Assembly (NCBI GenBank): GCA_008711295.1
Contig: VUYV01000119.1
Span: forward strand, 2,510,919-2,574,918
Direction of reading: 5' to 3'
DNA from: Anarhynchus alexandrinus
Taxonomy: Eukaryota; Chordata; Aves; Charadriiformes; Charadriidae
Length of the DNA: 64,000 nt
The first letter of the stretch is position 1; every line of letters begins with the position of its first letter. Under the pieces are notes generated by a model. That model was not told the DNA's origin, searched no databases, and worked only from the letters and a program-made list of their open reading frames with translations. This document shows positions 23,757 through 36,899 of this stretch, one piece after another. A program made the position numbers and the translations under genes.

Positions 23757-26647
23757 ATCAAAGACTCTCTAACATTTACAATAGAAAGGCCTGAAAGCAC
23801 AGACTGGAAAACCTTTATTTTTTGCTAACAGGTAAAATAATGTGAGTGTGGGGAGTCACTGCCCTTTGATTAGTGTTAGGAATTTGGGTTAGGCAGATTT
23901 CTGGAAAACTGTCCAGAGATAGGATCTAAATTATTATGACTCAAGTCAGATAAATAATTTCTTATGAATCATTATGAATAAATTGGCTTGTTTGGGATCA
24001 GTAAACGTATAATCCTGTCCTAGTATCAGTAAATGTATTTATTACCCATAAGAGCTTAGCGAGTCACCTTGGCAAACATAACAATATAGACACTATCCAT
24101 GCACATTATGTCACTGGTGCTGTCCATCTTAGCTATTGGTCACCTAATCGGGGTTTTATCACTCCTCAAATGGATTTTCTTCTCTGTCTTATTCCTGGAC
24201 AGTACAGAAGGGCAAAGTGCCTTCTCTGTAGTAGCACCGAGTCAACCTGTCATTGATTATGATGGGCTGTACTAGAAGCAAACTGAACACATTGGGTTTG
24301 TGGAGAACAATGATGACCTTCCTCATGCTGCCAAAGCTTAGAGAACTGTGAAGGAGGAGGAGCACAGAATGAGGAGTTCTGGTGGGATGACTTGCTTGCA
24401 CATGCCACAGAGTGAGGACAGAGGTGGAGGGAGCCGGGTGAAAACTGGTTAATTTTGTTTGTGAAGGGCAGTGTTGTTAGCGTGCTGGCAGAAGGTATAG
24501 TTAAGATAGTTGCATATTATGACGTGTCTACTAAAATTCATACAATGTTTAGGGTTTAAACAACTTCTTATATAAAAATAACATTTCCAAAAGTAATGGT
24601 CTGCATAGTAAAACAAATTACATTTGTTTTTTAAGAATACAGCTGTTGGCATTTTTAATATTCAGCTGCCTTCTGTATCCAGATGTTTTGTTCATATCAT
24701 CTAACTACTGAAACAATATTCTCAATTAGAAAACTCTACTGCAGTGTTGGCAAATAATGTATGATGCTTTGTCCATAGTATTTATAGTGCCAGCTTCCTC
24801 ACTCTGGCAGACCAGATGATTTTCTACTAGCCAACAAAAGTACTCAAATATGTTCAGCAAAAGTAGTTAAACTACTATTGAAGTTCTTCCTCTGATTTTC
24901 CTTTGAGGTGCAGTAATCTATCCATTTCCTCAACATTGAGCTACCAGTCACAATGAATTCTAAATCTGCCTTTATGGGCAGAACTTCCCTTTCATCTTCG
25001 TAATCTTGTGTAGACTTGTGTTGTCATCTTACTGAACTCAAATATAATATAAATTAATTTCAATCCACACCTGATGTATCACCTTAAATAAAACATTGAT
25101 AGTTAGTTACTTCTTCTCCTCTACTTCTGCTTTCAACTATTGTGGACTTCAAAGCCACAGTGTTTGCTTCTTCCTTCTTTACACAAATTCAGAAGACAAA
25201 TAACCCAATTCATCTATGATTATCCTGAAGCATCATCCATCACATTTTACCTTCTCTGAAATGCAAATCTTCGATTCTGCCCTCAGATCTACCCCATATC
25301 TCCACGTTGTGTTCATCTGCTGCCTGATTTACAGTCTTGAATTTTTGAAATTGTACTAACATCACTTCATAAAACTTAAAGAGAAAGCTGGGTGGGGTAT
25401 AAGGTGTATAATACTTATTTAAGTTTTGCAATTTCCAAGTTTATTTTATTTTTCTTCTTAGAGGATCTTACTAACTGAAGAATTTACAAATTTCATACAA
25501 CTTTTAGGGTGTGTTTTTCACTCTATTTTTGTGTCTTTTGAAGACTGAGGCGTACCTGAGCAAATCTTATTGACAGGAATACTAAAGCTGGGCTGCCTAC
25601 CTGCTCCTTTTTCTAAGTTCATCCTTTTATTTTCAGTTATCATCTACACCACTGTATTAATTCTTCTACCTTTTTTGATATTAGCATCATTTAGATATTT
25701 TGAGTTGTTTATCATGTCCTACTCTTAGTCATTCCTTAGCCAGACTATTCAGATTTCTTCTAGCGTTCTGCCATAAAACAGGTCTCTCTCTTCATCATTT
25801 TTATATTGCTCTTCCGACCAATCTTCAGCTGCTCAGTATCTTTCTAGCAAGGTGGTGTTCAGGACCGCGCCTCGTAATGCTCGGATTTTGAGGTATTAAG
25901 GGCATAGTTACTTAGGGCAGTGTATTTTGCCTGCTCTGACTCATGTGCGCCCATGTAAAGAGCTGAAATGCAAGGATTAGAGAGCTGCAGCCTGTCGGGG
26001 AGGAACCAAAGGGCCATCTGCATTCCATTCTTCAGCAGGCACGTGGAGAAAGCTCGTTCAGGCAAGTACCTGCTTACCCTGCATTAGGCACCACACTTGC
26101 AATGTCAGTTATTAAGTATATCATCAGATAATAATATACGGTAAAGCATGCTTTTTTGCAATTATTTCAGAACAAGCATGAAATGATGAGGTAGTGAAAT
26201 ATAATATTGGCTGTGAAGTAATTATTTGGAAGCGTTTCAAGAAAAACTGAAGGAGTGGTATTGTCAATTTTAGTGTTAAAATCTGAGTTTGGTGATACGG
26301 TCTAAAAGAAACATTCAGTCCATCTCTTTTCAAACAGGTCTTTTGGATTATCAGCTTTCTCCAACTGTATTGTAGTTTTCTAAAATCCCTTGTCAGCAAA
26401 AATGCAACCCACTGACCTTACTGGATACTTTTTGAATTCTCCTTAGATTTCACAAAGAGCTTAAGAGTATAACAGCAAAGAATCAATATTTTCCACACCT
26501 GCAGAACTACACTAGAATATCTGAAACAATATTTCTTCTCTGCATACATGAGGTTGTCTCTCTGAGATCAGATGCCAATGTGTGGCTACCAACAATAAAT
26601 GCTGGCTCGCTTATGACGGCCACTATCAAGGGAAGAAAATCAACTAA

Positions 26648-26652
26648 GTTAC
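26648..26652. repeat. Left target site duplication of LTR copy B
   Basis: GTTAC precedes the LTR's TG and GTTTC follows its CA (27646-27650). Four of five bases match. Confidence 0.55.
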
Positions 26653-27645
26653 TGTGGTGGTTGCCTGTGGCTGGCCACCAGGTGCCCACCAAGCCTCTCT
26701 ACCGCTCCCCCTCCATCAACAGGACAGGTGAGAAAGTGCAATGAAAAACTCATGGGTCGAAATAAGGACAGGAAGATCACTGAATAATTATTGTCATGGG
26801 CAAAATGGACTTCACTTGTGGAAAAAAAAAATAATTCAATGCCAATTAATAACAGAGCGGGATAGCGAGAAATAAGAACAAAACTAAAAAACACCTTCCC
26901 CCTGCACTTCTCTTCTCCCTGGGCTCAACTTAATTCCCAATTTCTCTACCTCCTTCCCTTGAATGGTGCAGCAGACGAGGTATGAGGGTTGTGTTCGGTT
27001 CATCACACATTGTCTCTGCTGCTCCTTCCTCCTCATGCTCTTCCTCTGCTGCAGCGTGTGGTCCTCCCATGGAAGGCAGTCCTTCACAAACTTATCCAAT
27101 GTGGGTCCTTCCCTTGGGCAGCAGTCCTTTACAAACTGCTCCACTGTGGGTTCTTTCCACAGGGTGCAGTCCCTCAGGAACAGACTGGTCCAGCGTGGGT
27201 CCCCCATGGCGTCACAGGTCCTGCCAGAAACCTCCAATGTAGGCTTTCCATGGGCTGCAGGTGGATATCTGCTCTACCATGGACCTCCATGGGCTGCAGG
27301 GGAACAACCTGCTTCACCATGGTCTTCACCAGCAGGGTGCTCCTGGAGCACCTCTTCCACCTCCTTCTTCACTGATCTTGGTGTCTACAGAGTTGTTTCT
27401 CTTACATTTTCTCATGCCTGCCTCTGATCTCCTGTTGTGCCGCAGTTTTTTCCCCTTGTTAAATACATTATCCCAGAAGTGCTACCACCATCACTGATGG
27501 GCTTAGCTTTGGCCAGCGGTGGGTCTGTCTTGGAGCTGATTGGAACTGGCTGTATCAGACATGGGGGCAGCTTCTGGTGTCTTCTCACAGAAGTCACCCT
27601 GCAAGCCCTCCTGCTACCAAGACCTTGCCTTGTACACCCAATACA
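26653..27645 (-). mobile_element. Solo LTR of the same retroviral family (copy B)
   Basis: A 993-bp TG...CA element starting TGTGGTGGTTGCCTGTGGCT and ending CACCCAATACA, collinear with copy A along its length: CTCATGGGTCGA(A/G)ATAAGGA, AAACACCTTCCCCC, TTCATCACAC, GGTGTCTACAGAGTTGTTTC and CATCACTGATGGGCTTAG. It is on the minus strand like copy A. On that strand GTATTTAAC at 27458-27466 could be the TATA region. The 5-bp flanks differ from those of copy A, so it is a separate insertion and not a duplicate of copy A. No internal retroviral sequence remains. Frames of 78-154 codons inside are antisense or chance. Confidence 0.85.
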
Positions 27646-27650
27646 GTTTC
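27646..27650. repeat. Right target site duplication of LTR copy B
   Basis: GTTTC directly after the terminal CA. It pairs with GTTAC at 26648-26652. Confidence 0.55.
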
Positions 27651-30600
27651 TAAAAGTTTTTCTCTGAAAATACTGTGATGGATTTTAATAATGCAGTCAA
27701 GTGAGGGGGGGGGAGGAGACAGGGAGACACGCTGTTATTCCTCTGAACTTTATCAAGTCAAATGAGCCATCTAGTCTACACTACTCATTAAGTTACCCTC
27801 TGCAGTTACCAGACTTACATCTCTATAGACCCATTTATCCTATCTTAAGATAAACATCTAAGATTAGTAGGATAACTCTTTGCAGCTGGTCTATCTCTCT
27901 GTTGACTTTTGGACAATTAGTTTAGACTAAGAACTTGACCTCTAGGCAGACAAATTTAAGTAATTTGAATACCACCTGTAAATATTTGAGTCTTTTCATT
28001 TTTAAAAGAATACAGGTTAAAAATGTCTATTTCTAACATAAAGAACAGAAACAGAGCAAAGGTGGAGGCGCTCAAATTGCTGACACTCTAGGAAGTAATC
28101 TCATCACTTACCTAATTCTTCAGAAAGGTAAAATTACCTTCTTTGAGGCTGATTAACCCATTTAAGTAGATTAACTTTATCAGTGTTATTGAAACAAGTA
28201 GGAGCTCCAGTTATGTGCCAGAAATTTGCGCTGTTGGGACCTGTGCAAAGAAAATCTGAGATCAGTGCAAACCAACCAAGAGCTATAGGAAACAAAGGAA
28301 GAGAGGGGGGAATTAGCAGGGCAAGAAAAAATGAAAACCAAGAAGACTACGAAATTAGTGTTGCCTTCTGAGCATGACAAGTTATAAACCAGTGCATATT
28401 AGGTGCAGAAACAGGCCTACATTTGGTTTTCAGTGGTTATACCTTGAAACAACCACTTTAGACAACACGGGGACCTTTCATTATATGGTTCACTTCTGTA
28501 CAGTGTTTGTCGATGTGATCATTTTATCTTCAAAGTGAATTGATAGCACCCTATTACAAGATGAGCTGAGACATCAAGAGCCATGGACAGAGGAGAAAGG
28601 TTGAAGTATGGATCTTATAGCACATTAATTACTGGGGGTGAAAGAATGTCACAGGGTCTGAAGTACAAATAATTGATTACAACAAAGCTGTTGACATACA
28701 TCCACTTGCTTTCTTCCCAGGCCTTGAAATTCCTCTCCCTGAAATTTCAGCAGCCTGAGGGAAAATAACATTTTTTTGCTGTAACAACAGGACCATTTCA
28801 GCCATTTCAGGGATGCTGGGATTAACCTTCTTGGCATCTGCGAAGCATGCTGGTATTTTTCTAGGTTGTATATAAATGTTGGGGTCTAATTCTGTCTAAC
28901 TGAGCAATGATGAATAGCTGATACCATCTGGCAGTTTTAGAACACTTATGTCAGCAGCTTGGTCTGCTGAGATGTACAAAATAATCCCTTTTTTTTGGAA
29001 AGTCTTTTTGATAAAGCCCAAAGCCCTACAGTAACATCAAATTAAGCTTTGCACTGGGTTGACAAATTCACCAGAATTGGTGTGATAATGCCCATTGATC
29101 ATTCTCCTGAACACTTTAATCCTGCAAGAAATATTACAATTCTGCCTTCATCTGTCTTTCATGAAAGCAGTTTTGAGAAGAGTCATCCATCTGCTAGTCA
29201 CCTGTATGCCCGCTCCCTTTGAGCAAACATGCAGAACATTGCTACTGAAGGATGAGGCACTTACAAAGAATTATAGCAAAGGTACTTTTCTCTTTACAAC
29301 ACTGACAGTCTTAGGAAAGATGCTTTTAAACAGGCCTTTATAGTTGTTAGAATGATTTAAGTTGGTATCAGGTTGGGTTTTTTTTTCCTGGTACTCTACC
29401 ATGATAAGCATTCTTTTGGTTAAATAATGTCATTCATGTATCACCTTAGTGACTGCATGCTTTGCCTAGCTAATGTTCAGTCATTCCTGTAAGTACACAT
29501 AAGAGGAAACTGCTTATACTTGCACGCTCTGCGATTGCTTATCTGGAGTTCAAGTAAGGTCAAAATATGTACATGTCCCATGGGATATTTTTCCCTGGCC
29601 ATAAAAAAGGGAGGTGTTTCATTTCACATGGGCTCCAGAGATGAATTTTGTGATTGAGACACCATCATGTTTTCAAGCTGAGTAAGCGAAAAACCAACAC
29701 ACATTTCTAAATGTTTGTAAGACATTCTATAACCATATCAGAGATTATCTAAGTCTCCTATTTTTTCATTATATACAAGATCACAGAAACTATTTCTTTT
29801 GGAACTAGGGCATCCTTCTGCCTGTTTAAACACCAAGGGTGTTTTGGGAGTTGGAAGAACCTTGATAAACCTTGGTGGTGTCTTCATCTGTGTGTGAACT
29901 GAAAGGAAAAAGTGCAACTGTGCATGATCACAGTCCTGGTCCCTTGATTGCCCAGAGCAGAGACCTGGACAAAAAATATCTGCCATCTGCTCACTGAGCC
30001 TGTTTTATTAGGATTTATTTTGGGTTTTGTGTTTACACATAGATTTATATCTGGATGCTATTCAGATGCAACAGACTTACATGGTCAAATAAATAAAAAA
30101 AAACAAAGAACCATAAATAATTTATACAGTCAAGACGAGTATTAAAAATAATTGCTTCTGCAATGTCTTAGGGTTTGATTTTTACTGAAATGAAAAAATC
30201 ATAAACAATCTGGAAAATTCTTTAAAACCAAGAATTAAACCTATTTTCCCCCCAGCAACTTGCCAAGAGATAAAAAAAATAGAATTAGGATATCATTAAA
30301 TTGCAGAAATTATGATGAAAGTGTAAATTAACCAAGTTTTGACTGGAAAATAAAATCAATTTTATGACGTTCAGAACTGATGCACTGGTGTATTAAATGC
30401 ATCTTAAACTGCACAAGAATGAATGATTTTAATGTCTTTTCAGCTGCTTCCTTCTCCGGGCACCCCAGCAAATGTTAGCTGGTGCTCTCGTTTACAGGCA
30501 ATACTTGTACTGCTCTAGCATAAAAATCTTGGACTATGAAGCTCAGCTGTCACCCTACAGAAACATAAATCTTTTTAGTGGCCACAGGATTTCCACAGCG

Positions 30601-33600
30601 CAGTGGACTTCTCTGTTGCTTGGATGTCTGAGACGCTGGGACATACGAGACAGCTTCTTCCTACCTATATGCATGGCACAAGCAGAGTGCGATACGGAGA
30701 GACTGGGCATACGCTTTCTTAGGGGACCGATCATTTGGTACCTGATGAAAGACAGCATCTGAATTTGAGCCTGTGACTTTATCCTGTTGCTCCACCAGAA
30801 TTAAAAACTGCAGATTAAGGGTAGCCAAAAGATATTTAATGTTTTCACTCTGTGGTAAACTCCCAAGAACTAGGGGCAAGAAGAATTTAAGCCTTTTCAT
30901 GCTCATTATGAAACATTTAACACGAAGTCTTGTTTTAAAATCCATATTAAGAAAAAAGGCAGCAGGAATCAGAGAAAGCAATAGTCAGAAACTCTGAAAC
31001 AAAGAAGAGAAATAACTGAGCTGTTTGTTAGGAAATTTCCTTATTTCAATAAAGGATCATGTTCAGTGTTTCAAAGCATCATCATCTGGAGAAACTTAAT
31101 TTCATGTGCTCAGAGTATTTTTGCATCATTGCTAAATAAATTCTACTTTAATTCTAGGTGATATAAGTAGACAAGCAACTATTGTGATTACCTAGTGCAT
31201 TAGTACACTTGCAGCCTCCAGGAAACTAAGATTCAGAGACAAGGCACAGCACAAGGATGATGGGCTCAAGAAGTATTGATAACATTTCTGCTTGCAGAAA
31301 TGTGTTCGCAAAAATGGCACCAACTTTATGGGCGGAATGGGTTTTGTTGTGCCAATGTTTGCAGCAGATCAAGGAAATTCTATACAATTCTGGTCTTCTT
31401 CCCAGTGTGTGGTAACAGTAAGTAGCTCAGATATGGCATCAGTTTGTGAGAATGTTTCTATTGTATATGTATATTCTATTCATTTCTGTGTTAGCTTCCA
31501 CTATTACAAGGTAGTAGTAGCCACTGATGCACACCAGTAAGATTGGATGAGCCTTTAAACCAGTGGTGGCAAAACCTTGTATGTCATGTGAAATGCCACT
31601 TTGGAGCATGCATGCCATTTCTGGCATACGTGCCACCAGTTTGCCTTCCCTTTGCTCTCTCTGATTTAAAAACTGGGAGAGGATTAAATTAGCCAGAACA
31701 GGATAGACCAGAATAAGGACAGATTAATTTGTTGATAAATGAAGGTAAGGTTTGTGTGTTAATTAGGATATTATACATACATTTATACAGATTGTTTCCT
31801 GCTTCTGTGATGTTTTCTATGTAATGCTAGTCAATGATTTTACTGTTTCAGAACCTTTCCTTCTACTGTTAAAAATTCAGATTTAAAAAAATAAAAAGGT
31901 GCTAAACTTTGTGGGCGGAGAGAAAATCTTGACAATGTGAGAAAAGAATACCCTAAAGGCCTTATAATCAGTGAGCAGATAATGCAAATGTAAAGTGTTT
32001 TAATAAAAAGCTGTTGAGTATTAAATGTGTTTTTCAGTTGAGGGCCTCCTCAAAGTGTGTTTGACTCCTTCGGGTTGCCAGTACTGGATAGGGTTGCTCT
32101 TGCGCTGGTAACTGATTGCACAGCTGCTACACAATGGCTAAGGTCAGGATCTAATTTGGTGTTGCAAAAGTGCCTGGATAGGCATGCGTTCCACTATCAT
32201 CAAAATTACAAATCTGTCTATCTATCTCATGCACTCGTAATTGAGGCAACCTAAGGCATTGTTTTGCCTTGGTTTCTGGCAATCCCATGTACGCAGGAGG
32301 CTGAGCCCCATGTTGTAGTCTGTGCTAAAAAACACGCCGTAGAGAACAGATCCTGGGGAGTATCAGCACATGGCATATGGCTGGGAAATTGATCCTTTGT
32401 TTTTTCCTTAGGGCATGGACACTCTTGGTCTAGTTTCTCTATCATGTGAGCCTTCGGTACCCTGGGAGAGAAAGGTGCCAAGCCCGAGCACCCCAGTCTA
32501 TAGGTTGGCTCCTCCAAACAGCAGCCTACAAACCGCAGTGTTCAAGCCAGCAGAGCCAAGGCAGGGCACCCCCATCCCATCAAGCACTAAAGGTCTCTGA
32601 ATTCTTGCAGGAGGCTATTTGCATACATTAGGCATGACTCTACCCCCTGGTAAAATAGCGCTCTTGTGGATAAAGAAACAATGGACATTTTGCACTGCTT
32701 TTCTGGCTTTCCCAATGTCGTCAGTGGTTGGAATGGGTGAGCAAAAGGCCGTCAATGGAAGGAGGAGAATAACTTAGGAAGGCAGGCCTAAGCGAAAAGG
32801 AGGAAAAAGGAAGGAAGAGTTGGATAGGTAAAGAATATAGCCACATGAATTTTCCAATAACCAGATTATTTGAGAGAAAGCAGTGTTTTTCTCCTACCCT
32901 CAAACCCTGCCTATGGAAGTTTCCCATACAAAACCAATATGTTCTGCCTCTTCATATCTCATCATCAATGAAGCTTTAAGCCAAGGTCCATAAACCTAAA
33001 ACTGCCTTAAACCAATAGGTTTTCCATATATCCCCAAGAATCTATATTTTTCTCCCTGTCTCCATCTCTATTTCTGTATTCTACTGTGTCTGCACGGGGG
33101 AGGTGGGAGAGGATGGGGACCTGTGTGAGTAATGGACTCAGGTACTGAAAGTCTGCTTTCAAAGGTTTTCACAGGTCTAAAGAGCTGATATGTAAACTGT
33201 GTTACATTTGATTTAGGTGAATGCAGCAATGGAAAGCATGACAACTAGAGGTGGGCTTGCAGCACGTGCAGACAATCTGCAGCTTGCTTTCATTCAGCTC
33301 TCATGCTAAATTAGTGAAAATCTGGAATCACACAGATTTCAACCTGGAGTAACTACACAAGGAAAGGTCCAGGAGACTGAGTGGATTTGTACATACTATG
33401 CCACTGTGCAGGTTAGCTTGAGGTAAAGCTCTCATGGTTACGATGCACTCTGTCTGTGGATTGGATGGTTCTCTGGTAGTCTTTACCTTTTATGTGAAAC
33501 TATTAAATTGAGTTTGCTCAAGTGCTACTAGTAATGGGGACCAGTAGATACATACGACACATAGTCAGTACCTTATATATACAGCTCCTGACTGCTGTAC

Positions 33601-34484
33601 CGACAAGTATGGTCCCATATGCCACCCCATATCACACAGCTCAGTGCACAGCCTATGTGGTTAGGAGCTTTTTTTATTTTTTTCCAAATAATAAATATTT
33701 AACACAGTCCAGGGAGCTCTGTTCAAAAAGTATCCTGATAAATGGCAGTTTGGGAAGCAGAAAAGCCAGTTTTCTAAGATTTAATCTTTACATGAAGTGC
33801 CTGAAAACAGACCTTGTCCAGAGTGTTTACCAGCTTCCTCACCTCTCTGCCTGTGTGAAGTAATAACCAAATACAAAATTCTGCCAAAAACAGAGGCATT
33901 TTTATCAAGGGTACTTCATAGACTGTGGTGCCTACACAATCATAAGCAACTTGGGCGGACAAAGGAAAATTAAATGTGTGAACAGATTTCTAGGGACAAG
34001 GAGATTTTTCTTTCTTTCTCTCCATTGATGCTGGGAAATAAATATTTCTTAAAACCCCCTCTTTTCTGAAACACTGACATTTTACTTGAGGAAAAACATG
34101 GAAAAATCTGAGAACAAAGAAATGAATCAGTGAGTCTGCTTCAACACACGTCTTCTCATTTACTCTCTCCACTTTAAACATGCTCTTTTCTTGCAGAAGA
34201 TTTTTTTCAGGAGAGATTTATCTGCAAAAACAGCCCAGGTACATGAATTATGTGATTAAAACTACTGATAGGTTTTGTTTGTGACTTGTCTGCGATTCTG
34301 TGGAATGTCGGTATTTTACTGAATAAGGCTAATTGTTACGGGTAGGTGCCAATGCTCTGTAATGCAATGCAAAGCTTTTCAATAGCAAACTGTAACTGAG
34401 CTGTCAGGTGATAATAAAAACATTAAAGTACATTGAAAACAGGGGAGGAAAAGTCTTTCCTTTCTCACTTGACATGTTCTGAAA
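27651..34484. other. 6.8 kb of unique sequence, no gene recognised
   Basis: AT-rich. A G-run (GAGGGGGGGGGAGG) lies at about 27702-27715 and a perfect 12-bp palindrome TATCTTAAGATA at 27841-27852. The stretch at about 27750-27960 has the flavour of an old diverged repeat, but I cannot name it. No supported exon. Confidence 0.45.
31555..31645. mobile_element. Possible old DNA-transposon fragment
   Basis: CCAGTGGTGGCAAAACCTTG, then ATGCCACTTTGGAGCATGCA and CTGGCATACGTGCCACC, shows alternating TGCCA/TGGCA words. This resembles an old interspersed repeat family of vertebrates with GTGGC..ACC...TGGCACGCGTGCCA wording. The assignment is tentative and from memory. Confidence 0.2.
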
Positions 34485-34865
34485 TGCGGCTGTGGAAGTC
34501 ATTCAGGTCTGAGCATTCATGCATGCACGCTGGGCTCAAGATTCACAATTAATTCCCATTTCCACCTCCCCCACGGCCCGGGCTATCCGCCGTGTTTGTG
34601 CAGTTCGACATTAGTTCACAGCCTCAATTTGTATTGCTTGGTGCCCCCAGGCCACAGCCGTGGCTGCGTGGCAGATTACTTGGCTTATTCCGCAGCCCTG
34701 TCTGACATGGTGGGTATGGAGAAGGGGAAAGGAGCTTCAGTGCTGCGCGGGAGCCAGCAGCTCTGAGACGTTGCTTAGCCGCGTGTTCAAAGGATCCCAT
34801 CAGTTAAGAGTGTCCTGCTCTTCAAAAATGGCACCCAGCCCACAGGCCCTAACGACGACCGCAAA
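34485..34865. promoter_or_regulatory. CpG-rich patch, candidate regulatory element
   Basis: I count about 19 CpGs in about 380 bp (for example around CACGGCCCGGGCTATCCGCC and AACGACGACCGC) inside kilobases that are almost CpG-free. AATTAATTCCC and ATTAGTTCA stretches lie just beside it. No TATA, exon or repeat is recognised, so a conserved enhancer or small unmethylated island is a reasonable guess. Confidence 0.3.
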
Positions 34866-36124
34866 TGCAGAATGAAGCTGATTGAAAAGCCTTAATGAGA
34901 GGTCTGTGCCTCGCTCTGCTCAAATCTTGTTTCACAGCAACTCTAAATGACCTGTGTTATCTGTATTTGTTGCAGCTTGTTGCTGTCTCTAGTCAAATGA
35001 GGAAATATGCCTGAAGCGCCCTGTGTTTTCTGACCCAAAACTGTGCTGTCCTGCTCACCAGAAAGAAGGAACTCAGCATCTGATTCTCACGCTCTGACTG
35101 CCCAGATCTTTGGGAACCCATAAACATGTTGAAACACATTAATACAATCCATACAATGTTAGAGACAATACAATTATGGCAAACATTGTAAATCAGTTTA
35201 GGGACATAAAGTCCATATTTATTTTAACCCTGGGCAATTTTAAGGTGTTTACATTGACTTCAAATCATAATTTTTTTTCAGTAAAAAAAGATCTTCGTTT
35301 CCTATGATAGCAGAGCTTTTCTTAGGAAGCAAACCATGGAGCAGAGAAGTGTGCGATTTGCAAAGAAGCCATAAAGAACTTTATTTCCACTCTGAGCTGC
35401 GGAAAGTGTTCGGAGTTATGCTATACAAGCTCAGAGTCAAACACCCAAAGACAGAGCTGAAGCTACTGGAGTTGTACCCATACCATACACTGCTGAATTT
35501 GACCTTGAAACTATGCACAGAAATATCCATAAAAAAAAAAAAAACCCGCACAAATAAACCCCTAGCTTTGTGGAAGATTGAAAACTGCCTGATCACGGTA
35601 ATTACAGACCACACAGCATGTCTTCATTCCCATTCAAAAGAGAGATTTATTAACAAAGTGATCATGTTTCAATAAAGACAGAAAGAAATCCATTTCATGT
35701 TTTATGTCCTTCTTGTTGTTTTACGGCCAAAGGTCCTGTGGGGCAGGAATTTTTCATCCAAAAAATTAAAGCTGATGCAAGATAATTTGTCCTTCAGACA
35801 GACATCCTCCTTCAGTCCTCTCTTAGAAACTTATCTGAGTTGCTGAGGTGACAAACATTTTGGTTTGCCGCAGGTCACACGTGCAAACTAGAAATCTCAT
35901 CCACAGTTGATTGAAGCTAATAGGATTTCTTCTCCACTGGATGTTTGCTCAGGCCATGTTATAGAAGACACCGAGTCTCCATGGGAGAAAGTTATTTCAG
36001 ACTGGGGGAACTTGACTGCCTTGTTGTTTCTCATTCTGAGAATCAAGGACATCATCCTGTGACCAGGCAAGCGTCCCTCACTCCCAAGCATGTAGTGACA
36101 GTAAAACTTAATAATTTATGAATT
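34866..36124. other. Unique sequence, no gene recognised
   Basis: A 123-codon plus-strand frame at 35304-35675 has a lysine run from an A-homopolymer (35529-35543) and no recognisable family or splice context. It is treated as chance. Confidence 0.4.
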
Positions 36125-36166
36125 CCACTTGAGTGAATCAGAGTAACTCCATTCAAGTCAATGAAT
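36125..36166. mobile_element. Half of an ancient palindromic (MITE-like) amniote repeat
   Basis: CCACTTGAGTGAATCAGAGT followed by AACTCCATTCAAGTCAATGA has the wording of an old palindromic reptile/bird element (GTAAATCAGAGTAACTCCAT around TGAAGTCAATGG). Only one arm and the centre are legible. Confidence 0.4.
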
Positions 36167-36899
36167 GCGCATGAGAAGATGGAAACTTTCCGTATTTTTC
36201 TTCATACGCTTTGATTAGTGCAATACAAGCATCTGAGATGGGATTCATGTAATACGACTTTGGTCATCTGCAAGTTAAAGCCTCTGTGGTGGTAATGAGC
36301 TCACAGAATAAGATATGTAAGTGCCTGCAAGACGTTAATGAGTTCAAGCTCCCCTTAATAGGTACAGGACACCTAGTTGCTACCATCAGTGCAACCTAGA
36401 GAGTGATTCAGCTGAGTAGTCACTACTTCAGGATGAATTTACGTGTTCTCAAGGCTTCATTGACTGTATTGGTGAGATTGTCCTTGATTATGATGAGCAC
36501 TTAGCCTCCTGGCATACATGGGCAATGATATATAGACACCAAAATACATGTGTTTTGGCCCATAAGCTGGTTCCATTCATAGTCTTAGCTAGTTTTCTTG
36601 GCTTTTTCCCTAGTAAATAAAGATAGAGAAGATCCTCTTGGGGTTAACTCAGTTTTCCTTAAAACCAGAGAGTTTAAACACAAAGCAAAACAAAACAGAG
36701 GTAACTCCATTGGTTATAAAGGAAACACGGGCATGGCTAAGCCTTGACAACTGATTTTTTAAAAGCTACAGCTAGGTGAACTGAATCCTAATGCTAAATA
36801 TTTATGCAAGTTTTGAAAACTGGATGCTTGGGGGCAGGTAGAACTGAGAAAACGATGTCCTAATGACAACAGCCCAGTAAATCCACAGGGCTGCTCTGT

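Larger units (their letters stand above)
17151..26647. other. 9.5 kb of unique sequence, no gene recognised
   Basis: Pyrimidine-rich at about 17280-17560 (the source of a 113-codon plus-strand frame), otherwise ordinary AT-rich sequence. It contains the GATT-rich tract and CpG hairpin near 22830-22870 and a CTCF-like motif at 23745. No supported exon. Confidence 0.5.

Noticed and set aside
26884..27427. Open frames of 117 and 154 codons on opposite strands
   Set aside because: Both are inside LTR copy B and are explained by its repeat composition.
27750..27960. Possible old interspersed repeat (CATCTAGTCTACACTACTC, CTCTCTGTTGACTTTTGG)
   Set aside because: The wording feels repetitive but I cannot assign it to any family.
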